DNA from: Tetranychus cinnabarinus
Taxonomy: Eukaryota > Arthropoda > Arachnida > Trombidiformes > Tetranychidae
Direction of reading: 5' to 3'
DNA: 64,000 bases
NCBI GenBank assembly: GCA_022266195.1
Contig: WHVY01000002.1
Coordinates: 9,749,001-9,813,000, forward strand
In this document: positions 35,943 through 49,189 of the stretch, one piece after another
Numbering within the stretch: position 1 is the stretch's first letter
Layout: every line of letters begins with the position of its first letter
The notes under the pieces: model-generated
Told to the model about the DNA's origin: nothing
What the model saw: the letters and a program-made list of their open reading frames with translations, nothing else
Databases searched by the model: none
Program-made: the position numbers and the translations under genes

Positions 35943-37031
35943 GTTATCTTTTGCTTATTGCCATTCAACTTACAACTTTCACTTTTTCAACTCTTTTCAT
36001 TTTGCCCTTTCATTTACCATTTGTACATATTGTTTAAATGTGATGACAATCATGTTAACTATTGAAGGGAAATAACATTAATTTTGATTGTTGATCAGTG
36101 CTTGTGAATTGCTAACCTTAAAGTTGCACCTTAAACCATTTATACTAAAAAAACAAAAATAGTGAAAACAAAAGTAACCTCGTTTGATACTCAACAGTGA
36201 ATCAACATTGGATTAGCATCTTGATTGCGTCAAATTTTTGTAATGTGATTATTTCATCCATGTTTACATTAACTATTGGATCTAATTTAATTAAACATTA
36301 ATTGAAAAGGTAAGAATAAACTAAACTTAATTTCAACCCAAAACCCAAACCATAGACTAACTGTTAGAGTCGTTAGAATCTGCTGTAAACAAACAAAGCC
36401 AATGACAAATTACAATTGTTAAATTACAATTAACTAGACCAAACATTGGCACAATGTAATCAGTCTTATTAATCCTGTTAATTACCTGAATAGTCATCCT
36501 CTTATTCAACCCATCAACCCAATAAACCCACCGTTTAAAGGCCATAAATCACATTGGTATCAACCTCCATGCCTAACCTAAAATCATAAACAGACATCCA
36601 TTTTGTTTTTATTTTACTTTTAAACGGTAAAGAAGGCGGGAAAAGTCTGTGTCTCTACCAAACAACTTAATGTGACCTTAACAGTTATAATCACAATTAT
36701 GATCACAATTATGATTAAAATTATGATTGAAACAAAATTATGGTTTAACCTTGCCGGGTAAAGACAGGGTTGTAAAGAAGGACAAAATAAGACAGAGAAA
36801 GGTTGGTTAGGCAAAGCTGATTTAAAGCTGAAAGCGAGTTGAGCGGCGAACAGCAAAACGCTGTTAACCTTCCCTAAACCAAATTGCTGGGTCATATTAA
36901 TTCGTAGCGTAATATACAAAATTATAATAAGTGCCAGTGTTATAACTCAGTCATCATTTACCAACCCCATTACCCACCCATAACCGCCTTTCACTTTCCT
37001 TTATCTCTTTCTTTTCCTCTCCTTCCTCTTC

Positions 37032-37040
37032 TTATGTAAC
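37032..37040. promoter_or_regulatory. D-box/V/P-box-like site
   Basis: TTATGTAAC preceded by C, so it lacks only the first purine of the RTTAYGTAAY consensus. It lies 2.3 kb upstream of the gene whose product would bind such sites, so autoregulation is possible. Confidence 0.3.
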
Positions 37041-39310
37041 CTTGTGTACATTTTACAGATACCAGGCTTACCCCTGACACACTTTCACCATCTCTTCCTC
37101 TTCCTTCTCAATTCAGATAACTGGTGAAGATGAATGATGATAAATGAAGGGAGAGGATGAAAGTGAGATGAGCCGGTAATCTTGCAGTTATCATCATCTT
37201 CTTCCTTTTCATCCCCATAAATGAAACGTTACTCTCGCTTTCCTTTGCCAACGTAATGTTAATCTAAAAATGTTAATCTTGAATGCTTTCAATGCATCTT
37301 ATCGTTGTTTGTTAACACAGACCTCATTACATTTGCATGTATTTTTTGTTTCTCAACAACAATTAACTAATAAAATCTATTTTACCTTCATCTTATCCTC
37401 TTTTCACCAAACATTTGTAACGTTTCACTTTTCCCAATTAGATTGATTGCAATCGATAACAATTTACTAATAATAACAATACTTCTTGCTCTTAATCTAA
37501 CTGTATGCTCATCTTCACCATCCTCACCATCCTCACCATAATCATCATAATCAACAGCATAATGTTGATATAATTAAACTGGGTCACAATGAATTTTTCA
37601 CTTCACATTGTGTCAATTGTTTAATGATCATTGATGTTGATCAAGATGATTCCCATTTTTTTACATCATGACCATGATCATGATGATCATAACCAATCAA
37701 ACCCATCATTATTATCATCTTGATCATCAACACTTCAAGGGCAACACAGGTAACATCAATTGATCATAATTAATAAACAACTAATAGTAATCAAAAAAAG
37801 AGGAGCAAACCAACAAAATGTTTAAAAATTGAAAGCCTAATAAAATGAATACAATCCTTATGAAAGAAACCTTTTAATCTTGAATCTGGTTCAATTTGGG
37901 TTTTGATTAAAATTACCTCAAACATTACAATTGATGAACCAGGTTTTGTTGACAATTTGAATGTCATTTGACAATTAAAGGAAGATCAAGTTTGATTTGT
38001 ATAAATATATACTTTACTTTCAAGGTTTATAAACCCAATTGATAATAACATTAACTGCTAAAAACGATGATAATAATTATTACAATAATAGTAACTCATA
38101 TACTCTTTGCTAGTTTCAATTATTTGTTAATCAACCCATCTTTAGATAGTCGTTATCAGGTTTGGCCTAATTTCACGTTTTTTTGTGTATAACTGCTATC
38201 ATAACGGAAAAAAAGATGAAATTGAAAACCCAAAGTTCGAGGTCGATCTTGTCCAAGTCTTATTCCGGATTGAGAACAATTAAGAACAATATCAGTCTGT
38301 ATTACCATTCCTCAGCCTAATCTGCATCTTCATCTGTGAACAATTTGTTTCACTTTTTTTCGTCTATTCATGCCAAGTCTCAAAACCTAAAATCATTGAG
38401 AGCCAAAATCATCTCAAATAATCTCATGTTATTTAGTTCACAACACAGAATGACAAAAATGATAATCAAGTTAATCATGTTCACCCCTTTGACCAAAACT
38501 AGAAACCAATTAATCCAAATGTTACAGAGAACCCAAAGAACCCATTTTAACCAGTTTATGCCATTTACATTGAAGCAAAAATGATTTCCCAATGTATTTA
38601 CTCAATGTAGTCACAAATGTTGCAAAATGTTAGTCAACATCATTTTTTCAAGTAAACATCATTTAATTGTTGTTCATCATTTAACTAATTGTTGTGTTTA
38701 AGATTAGCAAATTTAAGGGTAAAAATAGTTACGGTGTGCTAATGTATCTTTACAAGACGAGACAGATTTTAGTGAAAACGGCCTTTCAATCGTTTCCAAA
38801 GCCTTGAAAGCACCTCAAGATTCCCTTGAAAAAAAAACAACAACCACAAAAAAAACTATCATTCCTTATTCACTTTACTCACTCAATGATACTTTCTCCT
38901 CCCTTTCTCCTTCTCTCTTTCACTTTCTCTCTCAGCCTCACTCACACACTTTTCATCATCATCATCTGTCTTCATTTACTTTCTAAGTTCAGTAAACACA
39001 CATCAGTATTCACATAGACTTTCAGATATCAAGCAAAAACTTTTTTTTTTCTGATCACTTTTATTCCTCTCTTTTGATCATCTCTGATCATTCCGTCATC
39101 CTCATCCTCCTCATCACCACCAACAACAAGTGTCCAGTGACTTTACCAATGTGATTAAATGAGTCAAATGATTACATTGACTTTGTCCGACTGAAAACGG
39201 CAAATCACCAACTTTATCCCAATAACTGCGATTTTTTCATTTTCAACTTTTGTGTTTCTATTTTTTTGCTTCATTTTTTTTTGGGTTTTGGTTTTAGTTG
39301 ATCAGTGAAA

Positions 39311-41224
39311 ATGTTAACTATGTTATTTAATCCAATTCATTCTGGTCCTCATAACCAGGTAAACATGGAAACTTGTTCAGAAAATGGTGAATTGACTTTA
39401 AACACAAAGCAACCACGTTGGTCACCTTCGCCAGTTGATTTAACAGTTAATACTTCAATTACACCTCCTCATCTACTTGGTTCATTACCTTGTAAGTAAA
39501 AGATTTGGTTAAAATATCAACAATTGAAATTGAAATTGACTTATTCATTTTTACCTTTACAAATTTATCATTATCCAAAGCTTCCCTTTCACCTGGACCT
39601 TTCTCAATGAAAAGCATGATGAATGGTAACACCAATAACGGTAATTCAATTTCATCCAACAACAACAATAGTAATAATAGCAACAATCATAATGGGAGCA
39701 ACAATTTATCTTCATCAACAAATGGATTAAATCCAACAAGTCCTTTATTTTCATCTCGCAAGCAAAGGGAATTTATTCCAGATTCAAAGAAAGATGATTG
39801 TTATTGGGATCGACGTCGACGCAACAACGAAGCAGCTAAAAGGTATGTTTAGTCAATTTAATGATTCCAATGTTTATCCTCTGTTTAACCATTTTCAACT
39901 GTTGCAATTTAGATCTCGTGAAAAACGACGAATCTCTGACATGGTTTTGGAAACTCGAGTTCTTGAGTTAACCCGGGAAAATGCATTTCTTAAAGCTGAA
40001 CTTTGTGCAATCAAAGAAAAATTTGGTCTTCCTTCAAATCAACATTTTGTCGACCCTGACGCTGTATCAATATCAATGCCTGAAAATGGTTGCCGAGGTC
40101 GACGGAATAAGCTATTAAACTCTATCATGAGCGGAAATGGTTATTCAGGTAAGCCTGAAATAGACCAATTGATGCATAATCTCAATGGTTATCAATTGTT
40201 GAACAAATGGACAAATGAATTGGATCAAAAATTACTTCATTTTACAAGCTTATTACAAGTTTGATAAAATGTTAGATACATTTTTGATGAAAACAAGTTC
40301 ACCAATTTACTAATTTCATTTACTTTTCCAATGTTATCAGGTGAAAATGAATTAAATGGCCTTCCAATGATGCCGTCAACTGCTTCATCACCCTCTTCAT
40401 CGTCCTCCTCACTTTATGAAGGAATCGTATCCAATGGATGTTTAACCAGTCCAATATCAACCTCAACAATATCAACCACTTCACCTTCATCAGCACCATT
40501 ACCTTCATCAACCACAACCTCAAACAATCATCCATTAAGCCACAACTCGCCGCCTCACCATCACCATCTTGTTCACCATCATTCACCAACTTCACCAACA
40601 AGCAACGGATTATTTACCAGCGGACCTTTTAAAACTAACCGATCATCTTCACCAACCTCAAATGGTCTATCAAGCAGCGATCACTCTAACCACAAATATC
40701 ACTCTCATCATCGCCATTCACTTTCATTTGCCACATCTTCAATGATACCCGGAATTAATTCATGTTTACCTCACAAGTTGCGCCATAAGGCTCGTACAAC
40801 GGTGAATGACAGTGATTCAGGAAGTGATACTAACGGAAACGGAGTCGATTGTTCATTAAGTGATAAATTATCAGCTGGTGGAATTGATGTGGCCCTGGCT
40901 TCCTCCCTTGAATCAAACCTTCAAACGGAAAATTTCACCTTAAGAAGGGAACTGGAAAGGCTTGCCAATGAAGTTGATTCATTGAAAAGTTACATTAAAC
41001 CAACCAATGGTTCCCCTGTCAACTCAGCTTTATCCTCATTAACTTCCTCATCAACCTCATCTTCAACCTCTTCTTCACCATCTTCATCCATTAATCCCGG
41101 TCATACCACGCATAACAACAAAACCAATGGTAATGACCATTCGTCAATAGGATCACCTAGTAATACCAATGAACACTGTGATGATTATAATGATGAAAAT
41201 ATTACAGATAATTGCAGTGATTAA
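39311..41224 (+). CDS. vri: vrille/NFIL3-like bZIP transcription factor
   Basis: Exons 39311-39491, 39581-39842, 39913-40148 and 40341-41224 give 520 residues. ATG at 39311 is chosen. The DNA-binding part, about residues 115-200, begins KQREFIPDSKKDDCYWD and continues with the basic region RRRRNNEAAKRSREKRR, split by an intron at AAKR, then a zipper MVLETRVLELTREN. This is the diagnostic NFIL3/E4BP4/VRILLE pattern. Further support is a downstream LPHKLRHKA motif kept in vrille proteins. A second heptad-like segment (NFTLRRELERLANEVDSLKSYI) lies near residue 415. The rest is Ser/Asn/His/Pro-rich low complexity. In flies vrille represses Clock within the circadian loop and acts in development. 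Long gene-free flanks suggest complex regulation. Symbol given by homology. Confidence 0.9.
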
Positions 41225-44200
41225 AAACGTTTTAAAGCTTATTTATGACAATAGACACATTTAATGACCTTTAAGGTCAATTGTTTTTTTTTGGTTCTCC
41301 GCTCAATCGTTATTGATGTTTCAACAAAGGTTTTCTTGTGCCTTTCAAGTCACTTAATTTACCTCTTTTGGTCACCTCGATTCCCACCAGGATTTAGTGT
41401 CATCATCATCATCATCTTAGTTTAAAAATTTAAAAATTATTCTACTTTTGACAACAAATTTTCAATAACATACAATGTTTCATAACTATTGATACAATCG
41501 TTAATCTTGATGATCCAGATATTCATCATAATCACCATGATATTAGTTTCTTGATGTTTACATAAGACAATCAAACTGAAAGGGAAATATTATCATTAAA
41601 ATACATCAATATTGCCGTAAATTTATGATAAACATACAAAAATGAGGAAATTTTAAAAGCTTCTTACATTTGTTGGATTTATTATGAAAGATACACAAAT
41701 ATAATATATTAAGACGTTCATCTTGGTTGATAGACTGAAAGCAACTTGGAGGTGACTTGATTAATAAGCTTATTATTATTATACTGTTGTTAATTGTTAA
41801 TTACCTTGATGGTGAAAAAACTGATTACGTCCATAATATTGTGCCAAAAAATACAATACAAAAAAGCCAAAATAATTACTAAAAAAATGACAAAATGACA
41901 AAATTATCTTCAATCATCTTTCAATCCTTCATCTTATTTTCTGGGATTAAACTGGATTTACAGGCAACAATTTATAAATTTTACTTTACCGATTTATTTT
42001 ACAATAAAAAATGGATAAATTTCTGTTCAATTAGATTTGATTCCTCACTCTATCAATCTGTAATTTCAAATTCTTGTTATTGTTTTTTTCCCCAATCAAC
42101 AACAGAAGACATCCAACATTTTATCATCACCAATCAAATATATTATTATAATTATTATTATTATTATTATTGCTATTATTATTGTTATAATTATTATTAT
42201 TATTATTAATATAAAGAGAAGATAATAATTATCTGAAATTGTCTCCCAATTTTATTCATCGACATTTAAAAATTTTCTGGTTGATTAATTTAAAATGAGC
42301 GCCTCTTTCTGGTTTGTTTACATTTTCTCTGGTTGACTTTATGCTTTATCATTATTAACCTTTAGTTTTATTGTGTTTTGTGCTTCCTTTTTTTATTAAT
42401 TGTTTGTAATAAACTAATTATATAACATGCTAATTATGAATCTTGTGGATTTTTAAGATTAACCTTTCATGATTGTCGATTATACCATTTAGTTTCATTA
42501 TGCTGATTAGGACAATGGTTAAGATGAAGGAATCGAGTTAATAAGCTTATAAAAACGAGGTCAAGGAGATGATAATTTGGATGAATCTCTGAAAATTATC
42601 ATTCCTATTAACATTACATGAGCTTTTATAATGTTAACTTTGTAATTATCGTTGGTGACTTGATATAATCAATTGTTAATTGTGATCTTTCTACTGGCAA
42701 GCCCTTTCCTGTTTAGATTACAGTTAATGCCAACATTTGATAGGGATAAATGTGCAACTCTAAATTTTAGGTGTTTCAATTAAATTGTGTGTTTGGTCCC
42801 ACTAGATAGTTTTAATCCAACAAGACTGAATCCAATAAAGATGAACCCAATATGATTACCCATGTATATAATTAGTTGAACCTTGTAATACAGCAACACA
42901 ATAATAGAAGTGTGTAAAGTTAATTTGTCCTAATTTTAAGGTTTAAACATAGATTTGGAACTGTTTCTATGTGGTTCAACGCAAGCTTAATTTCTGGTAT
43001 CTAATACGTGAGTTGAAGTGAAATAGATGATGATAATAATCATAACGATTCATAAGAAATGGTTAAACCAATAAGCCCAATGCACAGCTTCGATTAGTAT
43101 TGAAACAGTTATGATCCATGAATTTCAATCTTCTCAATGTTTCGATGCTTTAAACTTTTACATTACAAATGATTGCATATTGATTAACTTGACTATTTAT
43201 CACTTGAATTAACGTGGATATTAAATTGAAATATAATATGTACGAAGGCTAAGATGATAGAGATTTGATGATATCAATTGAAAATTTAACCCTGATTTGA
43301 ATGTACAAAAACCAAGTAAATCATTGTTGTAGAACCACATGATGGTGAAGACGATGATGGTGAAAATGTTGCTGATGAAAGTGATGATGATGATTATGAA
43401 GTGATGAGGAAGAAGTTATGATGAACCTTGATTTTTGCAAGGATAATGTTGGCTATAATACACATAGATTGTCATTGGAAATATGAAGGCAAAGTGTCCA
43501 TGGTAATGGGAAGGTAAATTGTATTTCATCATTACCATTAATAATTTTATGAAAAAATTATTATCAATGACTTTGATCACCATCATCATCATCGGGTTGT
43601 TCCGACATTGATAATGATTAAGTCTTTTTTTTCTGGTTACCTCCAACTGATTGATTAACAATTTCAATAGTGTATTGAATGGACGCGGATACCATTTGCC
43701 TTGCTTTAACCATTTTTGCTTGGATGCTATTGCCATTGTAATTAACAGCTAGTCTCATTGAATTGATTACATGTAACATTGAAAATTATCAACACTTACT
43801 TATTACAATCAATAAATATTAAAGTGAGATCAACAGGAACATCAGTAACAATTAGAATAACCTTATGAACATTCACTTAACACAAAGTGAATGGTAAAAG
43901 GGAAAGATATTGATAACCTTTAATTGTTTGAGACTTTCATCTTTCTCCTTCACCATCGTTTAACTTCACGGTTAACCATTAACAATTTAATTATTTCTCA
44001 ATGTTACTCTTAACATTATTACAATTAACTATTATAAACTTTAATAAATTACGAAGAAGGTAACTTCAACAAAATCAATGCCATTGCTATACCACAAGAC
44101 ATGTTAACCAGTTTGTAATATTGCATCAGCTGATGAACCGAAGCGCGTTTTCCAAATGTTGGCGCTTTCCTTTCCTCAGCTTTTTTGGTTGTTAATTGTT

Positions 44201-47200
44201 ACCATTTTTTACTTTAATTATAATTATTTTCCTTTAGCATTTTATCATTCATCTTTGAATAGTTATATATTTTAAGTTTACCATGAAATGGTGTCTAGAT
44301 TGGTTTATCACATCAAAATAAATCCTGTTGATCAACTGTTTGCCTTTATTTAGATTCCTTAGCTTCCCTGTTTATGGTTAATTTTGTTTTGTTTAAATTG
44401 TGCCTTGATTGTTGTGTCTACAAATCATATAAACAAGACTGATGTTGATCAGAACAAGGTTGATCAAATTGTTACTTTGTATCAAGCAAAACAAACTTGA
44501 GAGCAAAATGATTATTTTTGGATTATTAATGTGTATACATTGTTTTGCTGTGTTCATATTCATTATTGAACATTGAACATAACGTTTTTTTTAGGTGACG
44601 ATATTTCCTGAAGATATTTTATTTTGATTATTTGTTGCTATTTTTCAACCTTTTAACCATTGTTGATGTGAATTATAATTATGATTAATATCAGCTATGA
44701 GCAAGTGATTAGATTGACAAGAAGAAGGTGAAAAAAATATCTATTGATGAGGCTACCTTGAGTAATCAATGTTATGCTATTTTCCACCTTCCTAGTTGTT
44801 TATTCAAATTATAGTCCTCCATTGAACAATAAATGGTTAACCTTTTCAATATTAACTGATTATAATCTAATCCTGTAACAACCCAAACCGTCAAATTGTT
44901 AGCCAAATGAAAAGCCAATGGTTGACTCGTTTGCATATACAAAAATTGTACAGTTTACAAGACATTAAGTCATTCACTCATTCAGACTTCCTGATTAAAT
45001 TGTAACTAAATTGTAGCTTATATTGTACCTTTCATTGATAGTCAATAACATCATTGATTACTCGATGATCATTAACTAATGATGAACCAGAAAAGCCAAC
45101 AGTGAACCGATCAATCAATCAACTTTGCCAAGGCAAGGTTTATCAATCCCAAAATGTATTGATGGTGATTAGAAGCATTATAACAATTATCTTTCAAATC
45201 CTCATTATCATTAACTAACCTTGTAACTCGTCTCTTTTTTTCAGGTAACCTGGTAATGTAAGAAATGGTATGAAACCAGAAAAGACCAACGGCCTTCCGG
45301 GTTAACTTCAATTGTAATCCTTATTTTGGGTTATATTTTTAACGTGTTACTATTATTATCCTAATGTTTACGGAAATCAGCTTTCATTTTCAACCAAACA
45401 ACCAAGATTAACATAATCAAGGTCAGTAAGGATAGTTATTAAACGCTGTTTAAGGTCAACTTGGAGTGTAACAACAGCAGCAAAACCAGTAACCAGAAAC
45501 AGTTGGATTTAACAATGAATCAAGTTAACGATTGTTCCTCCAACATCATCAATTTAAATTAATTATTCCCTCATTATGGTTAATTACAATTCATCTATTA
45601 ATCGACCGATTACAGCTTAACGGACAAACTCTTAGATAATCCTGAAAAAAACTGGTTTCACCCGAAATCTTCAGAGCATTTGTCTCTTTTTGGTAACTCA
45701 TTTGATTTTCTGGTTCATTTCTGGTTCAATATCAAATCCATTGGCAGCTGCAAATTTCGAGTCTTATTGTTATTAGTAAATCGAGACTAAATTTAGGTGC
45801 TTTTGAAAAGATGTTTACAGTTTCGTTTTTGGCGTTTTTGATTCAATCTTTAAAATTTTATTCAAATGAAAATACTGGTAATTGCTGGTAATTTTATACT
45901 TAAATTGCTTTAAAGAACCAACTAAATTTGTCCTTTTTGTTAGATAATTATTAAGCTTTAAAATGATAGGAATTAGTTGTCTTGTTGAATTGTGTGAGTT
46001 TGTTTACTTGATTATTGTATTTGGATGGGTTTGGTTACAAAATGCACACATTGATGTATCAATTGCCCATGAAAGTTTATTTGAATTGTATTCAATTGAT
46101 TTCCGTAATTTAAGTTTTCCTCTTCAAGATCAGTTAAATGAATGAGTGAATAAAATTGAATAAACTTACCTTGAAAAAAGACGTTGATAATGATGATGAT
46201 GTTCATCATAATCAGTAGTAACCTGTCTGTGGTTTTGATTGAGACTGGGAAACTTTGGTCATTGGTAATGAGTGTAAACCCTTTAAGGTCAATCATTTGT
46301 TAATTTATGACAAAGAGGAAAAGGAAGATAGATAAAGCATGGGAAGATAAGAGAGTGATTCAAACCTTGAGGAAGATAAAGTCTTTTCCGTTAATCCTAA
46401 TGCTCAATTATTATTAAAAATGGCCTCCAATATGGTGAAAAAGAGTTACACTTCAATGTCATCCTTGAGTTTAGTTAACAGCGGTAAACGTTGTTTGATT
46501 TTAATTGTGCGATTGACCTTTGCAATTTATCGATTGTTCAACTCAACCTCGATCATAATAATAATTGTAATCATACCAAAAAGAGATGTATTCAATTGCA
46601 TAGTAGAGAGTAGATTGTAATATATCTGTTCATTTTTAAAGCCGAGGTTATGTGGATCCACATGGAACCAAAAAGCCAACTTAATCTTTAATAAAAGACT
46701 CTGTTTCTTACATTTTCAATGTTAATTACAATCATAATCATGATATCATCATCAAGTTTATTGGCGAGGAGTTGATGGTCAAGTTTATACAATTGAAACC
46801 TAAAATGATAATTTGTTAAGTCATCTTACCTGACTTTGTTTTAGGCGACTAAGGTTTATGGTGAAAATATTTCCATTTTGATGTTGGTAATCAGTTGATA
46901 ATCATGTAGGCAATAACTTTGAGTAAATCTTTATTATACAACACAATTAAAGTGAAATAACTGTTGATTGAAATTAAGCCGATGAACAGCTTTTCATTGT
47001 TTTCAAATTTCCTATTTGCACCTGATTTTTGCTGTGTGTGCTATTCTTAGAGCAATAGATTCAGATATGCAGATATGGACTTAAATTAAATGGGATTTAT
47101 AGTCCAAATGAATCTCATTTGTTGTCAAATAAATCAACTGTTGATTATGGAACCATAAATTGATTAACCTTCTATCATTGTTTAATTTTGTAGTAACCAT

Positions 47201-49189
47201 TATTTTAAATATTAATTGTCTTTTTCACGTAGATTTATATTTTAATGATTGTGCCGCTATACATGTAAATAACGGAAAATAGTAATCATTTTGGTTGACT
47301 GATGATGTTGGCCTCACTTATAATGTTACTAAAATTGAAAGGAAATGAACATTTAACAGATACAGTTTTCTTATTGTTGAAAATAGTAACATTATTACAT
47401 TGTTAATCATTGACATTCACCGTTAACTACAAATGCATAACTTGCAAAGGTTATTAAACAAAGGTTACAAATTTAACATCGTTAATAGATCCAACGGTGC
47501 AATTGTTGATCATTTCAAGCAACCCAGTGTAATGAAATAATCTCAATGTTATTTAACCCATTTCCAATGTTAATAACTCAACTAAGGTAACAGTTATTAG
47601 ATAAACACATAGATTTTAAATATAATTAAAACCTTTACCAGTAAAATGGGTTTACATTGAGCGGCATTGAACTAATAATGAAGCTCTTATGCTGTATCTA
47701 CGTTTCTGTGTATTTCTTAGATGGTTTGCAATTTCAAATTGTTTACAACTCAGTTAATGTTAAACATGTTTCCCATTTTAACCATTTTTGTAGAAAGTAA
47801 ATTCACAAATAACAAGTTGCATCAGATTATGGTTCAAACAACTGAATCTACACGTGAATCTGAATCAAGATCTTCTAAAAATAAGATTCAAAATAAAGAG
47901 ATTGACTTAAAGTTAGTAATTTTTATTGTTACTCTTCAGTTTGAAACAGTTGAATGAACGATTGAAATAATTTGAAAGTCAATCGTAATGTTGGTTGAAC
48001 CAGGGTTGTTAGCAATTAGGGTTGACTTTCCAAATTGATTAATCTGGTTGCAGATCGAAGCAAATGTTTGCTGTTGTTACTGTTATTGTTCAACATCATC
48101 TTATGTATGCTCCTTCTTTAGACGGTAAACCTTGAGGTAAATTAACTGTTAAATGTTGTCTGTTAAGGTCATCAAATCCATGATTAACATGAACTTGAAA
48201 TGAAGTTGGGAAAGAAAGAGGAGAAAGAGGCAAGTTTAGGATATACAAGGGATTGATCATGGTTAATAGAAGACAATCAATATCAATAGTCAATGAATTG
48301 TAATGAAAAAGGTATTTTCCAATGATAATCATTCATCAATTTAAAATGGCAGTTGAAGAAGGACAATCTTATTATTATTGAAATTAAAGACATGATAATC
48401 ACTGTAATATACAGCCAATATTATCAAAGGATAACCTCACCTTGGGATCATTAACAACATTTGTCCTTTATTCATCTGATTAAGATGAATTTGTATCGAT
48501 CACAAATGGCGAGTGAAACTAGATTTAAAATATTTAATGGAAATTAAAACCTCCGAGGAACCTCTGATTTAACAATTGATTATTTTAAATGAATTTATAT
48601 CAAGGCAATTAAATATCTGGTACACTTGCATTTCAATTGAAAATAAAGTTTTAATTTATTTTGAAATTTATTGAAACATTCAGTCATTTGTCACAATATT
48701 GATATATATATATCTCACTATTTGTCAGATGAAATATCCTGAAATATTCATAATCAATAACAGAAACATTAATTGTCTGATCCTAATTATTACCGATTAA
48801 ATCAATTCGCTCATTTGTATTAATTTGAAAGTATTGAAGATAACATACGGATAGTTAAAATATTATTGAAATAAGGTGAACTTGCCTACAAACAGAGTGA
48901 GGTCAATGGATCAAAGGATAAATTCATATATTCATCAAAACTTATCTAGTACAATAGTTTTAATGGTTAGACTTTTTTATTTCACCTAAAAATTTCAGAC
49001 AATTTTTTGCGATATTTAAAAACATTTGAAAACAAACATGTAGCCGACAATGCCATCTGCTGATATTAAAGAAAGATTATTACTGAAACAGATAAAACTA
49101 TCACAATCAGGCACGAATTCAGACAAAAGTGCATAAAACCGAGCGAAAAACAAATTTCTTTCCAATTTAGACTCTGTTATTTTGTAGGG
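41225..49189. other. Large gene-free region downstream of the vrille-like gene
   Basis: About 8 kb without a supportable gene. Contains an ATT microsatellite (about 42140-42210), a single CACGTG at 47851-47856, GAT-repeat patches near 43330-43400, and a TA run near 48702-48715. Short ORFs (for example 41895-42209, 45963-46145, 47721-47957) are low-complexity or featureless. It may hold enhancers or non-coding transcripts that sequence alone cannot show. Confidence 0.5.
42140..42210. repeat. ATT trinucleotide microsatellite
   Basis: Imperfect ATT repeat interrupted by TAATT, GCT and GTT units. It creates a spurious poly-Tyr frame. Confidence 0.85.

Larger units (their letters stand above)
34720..39310. 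other. Large gene-free region upstream of the vrille-like gene
   Basis: Holds a second canonical E-box CACGTG at 35937-35942, a D-box-like TTATGTAAC at 37032-37040, many short GAT/ATC microsatellite runs (for example about 35540-35570 and 35863-35880) and an ATTATGAT-type tandem stretch at about 36680-36735. The last 500 bp before the ATG contain TC-rich tracts and probable 5'UTR. No convincing gene; likely regulatory territory (inference). Confidence 0.5.

Noticed and set aside
35500..37750. GAT/ATC-rich patches considered as a CRISPR-like or satellite array
   Set aside because: Units are simple trinucleotides without regular spacers, and the genome is eukaryotic; ordinary microsatellites.
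41895..42209. 104 aa ORF ending in poly-Tyr
   Set aside because: The end is the ATT microsatellite, and the rest has no recognisable feature.
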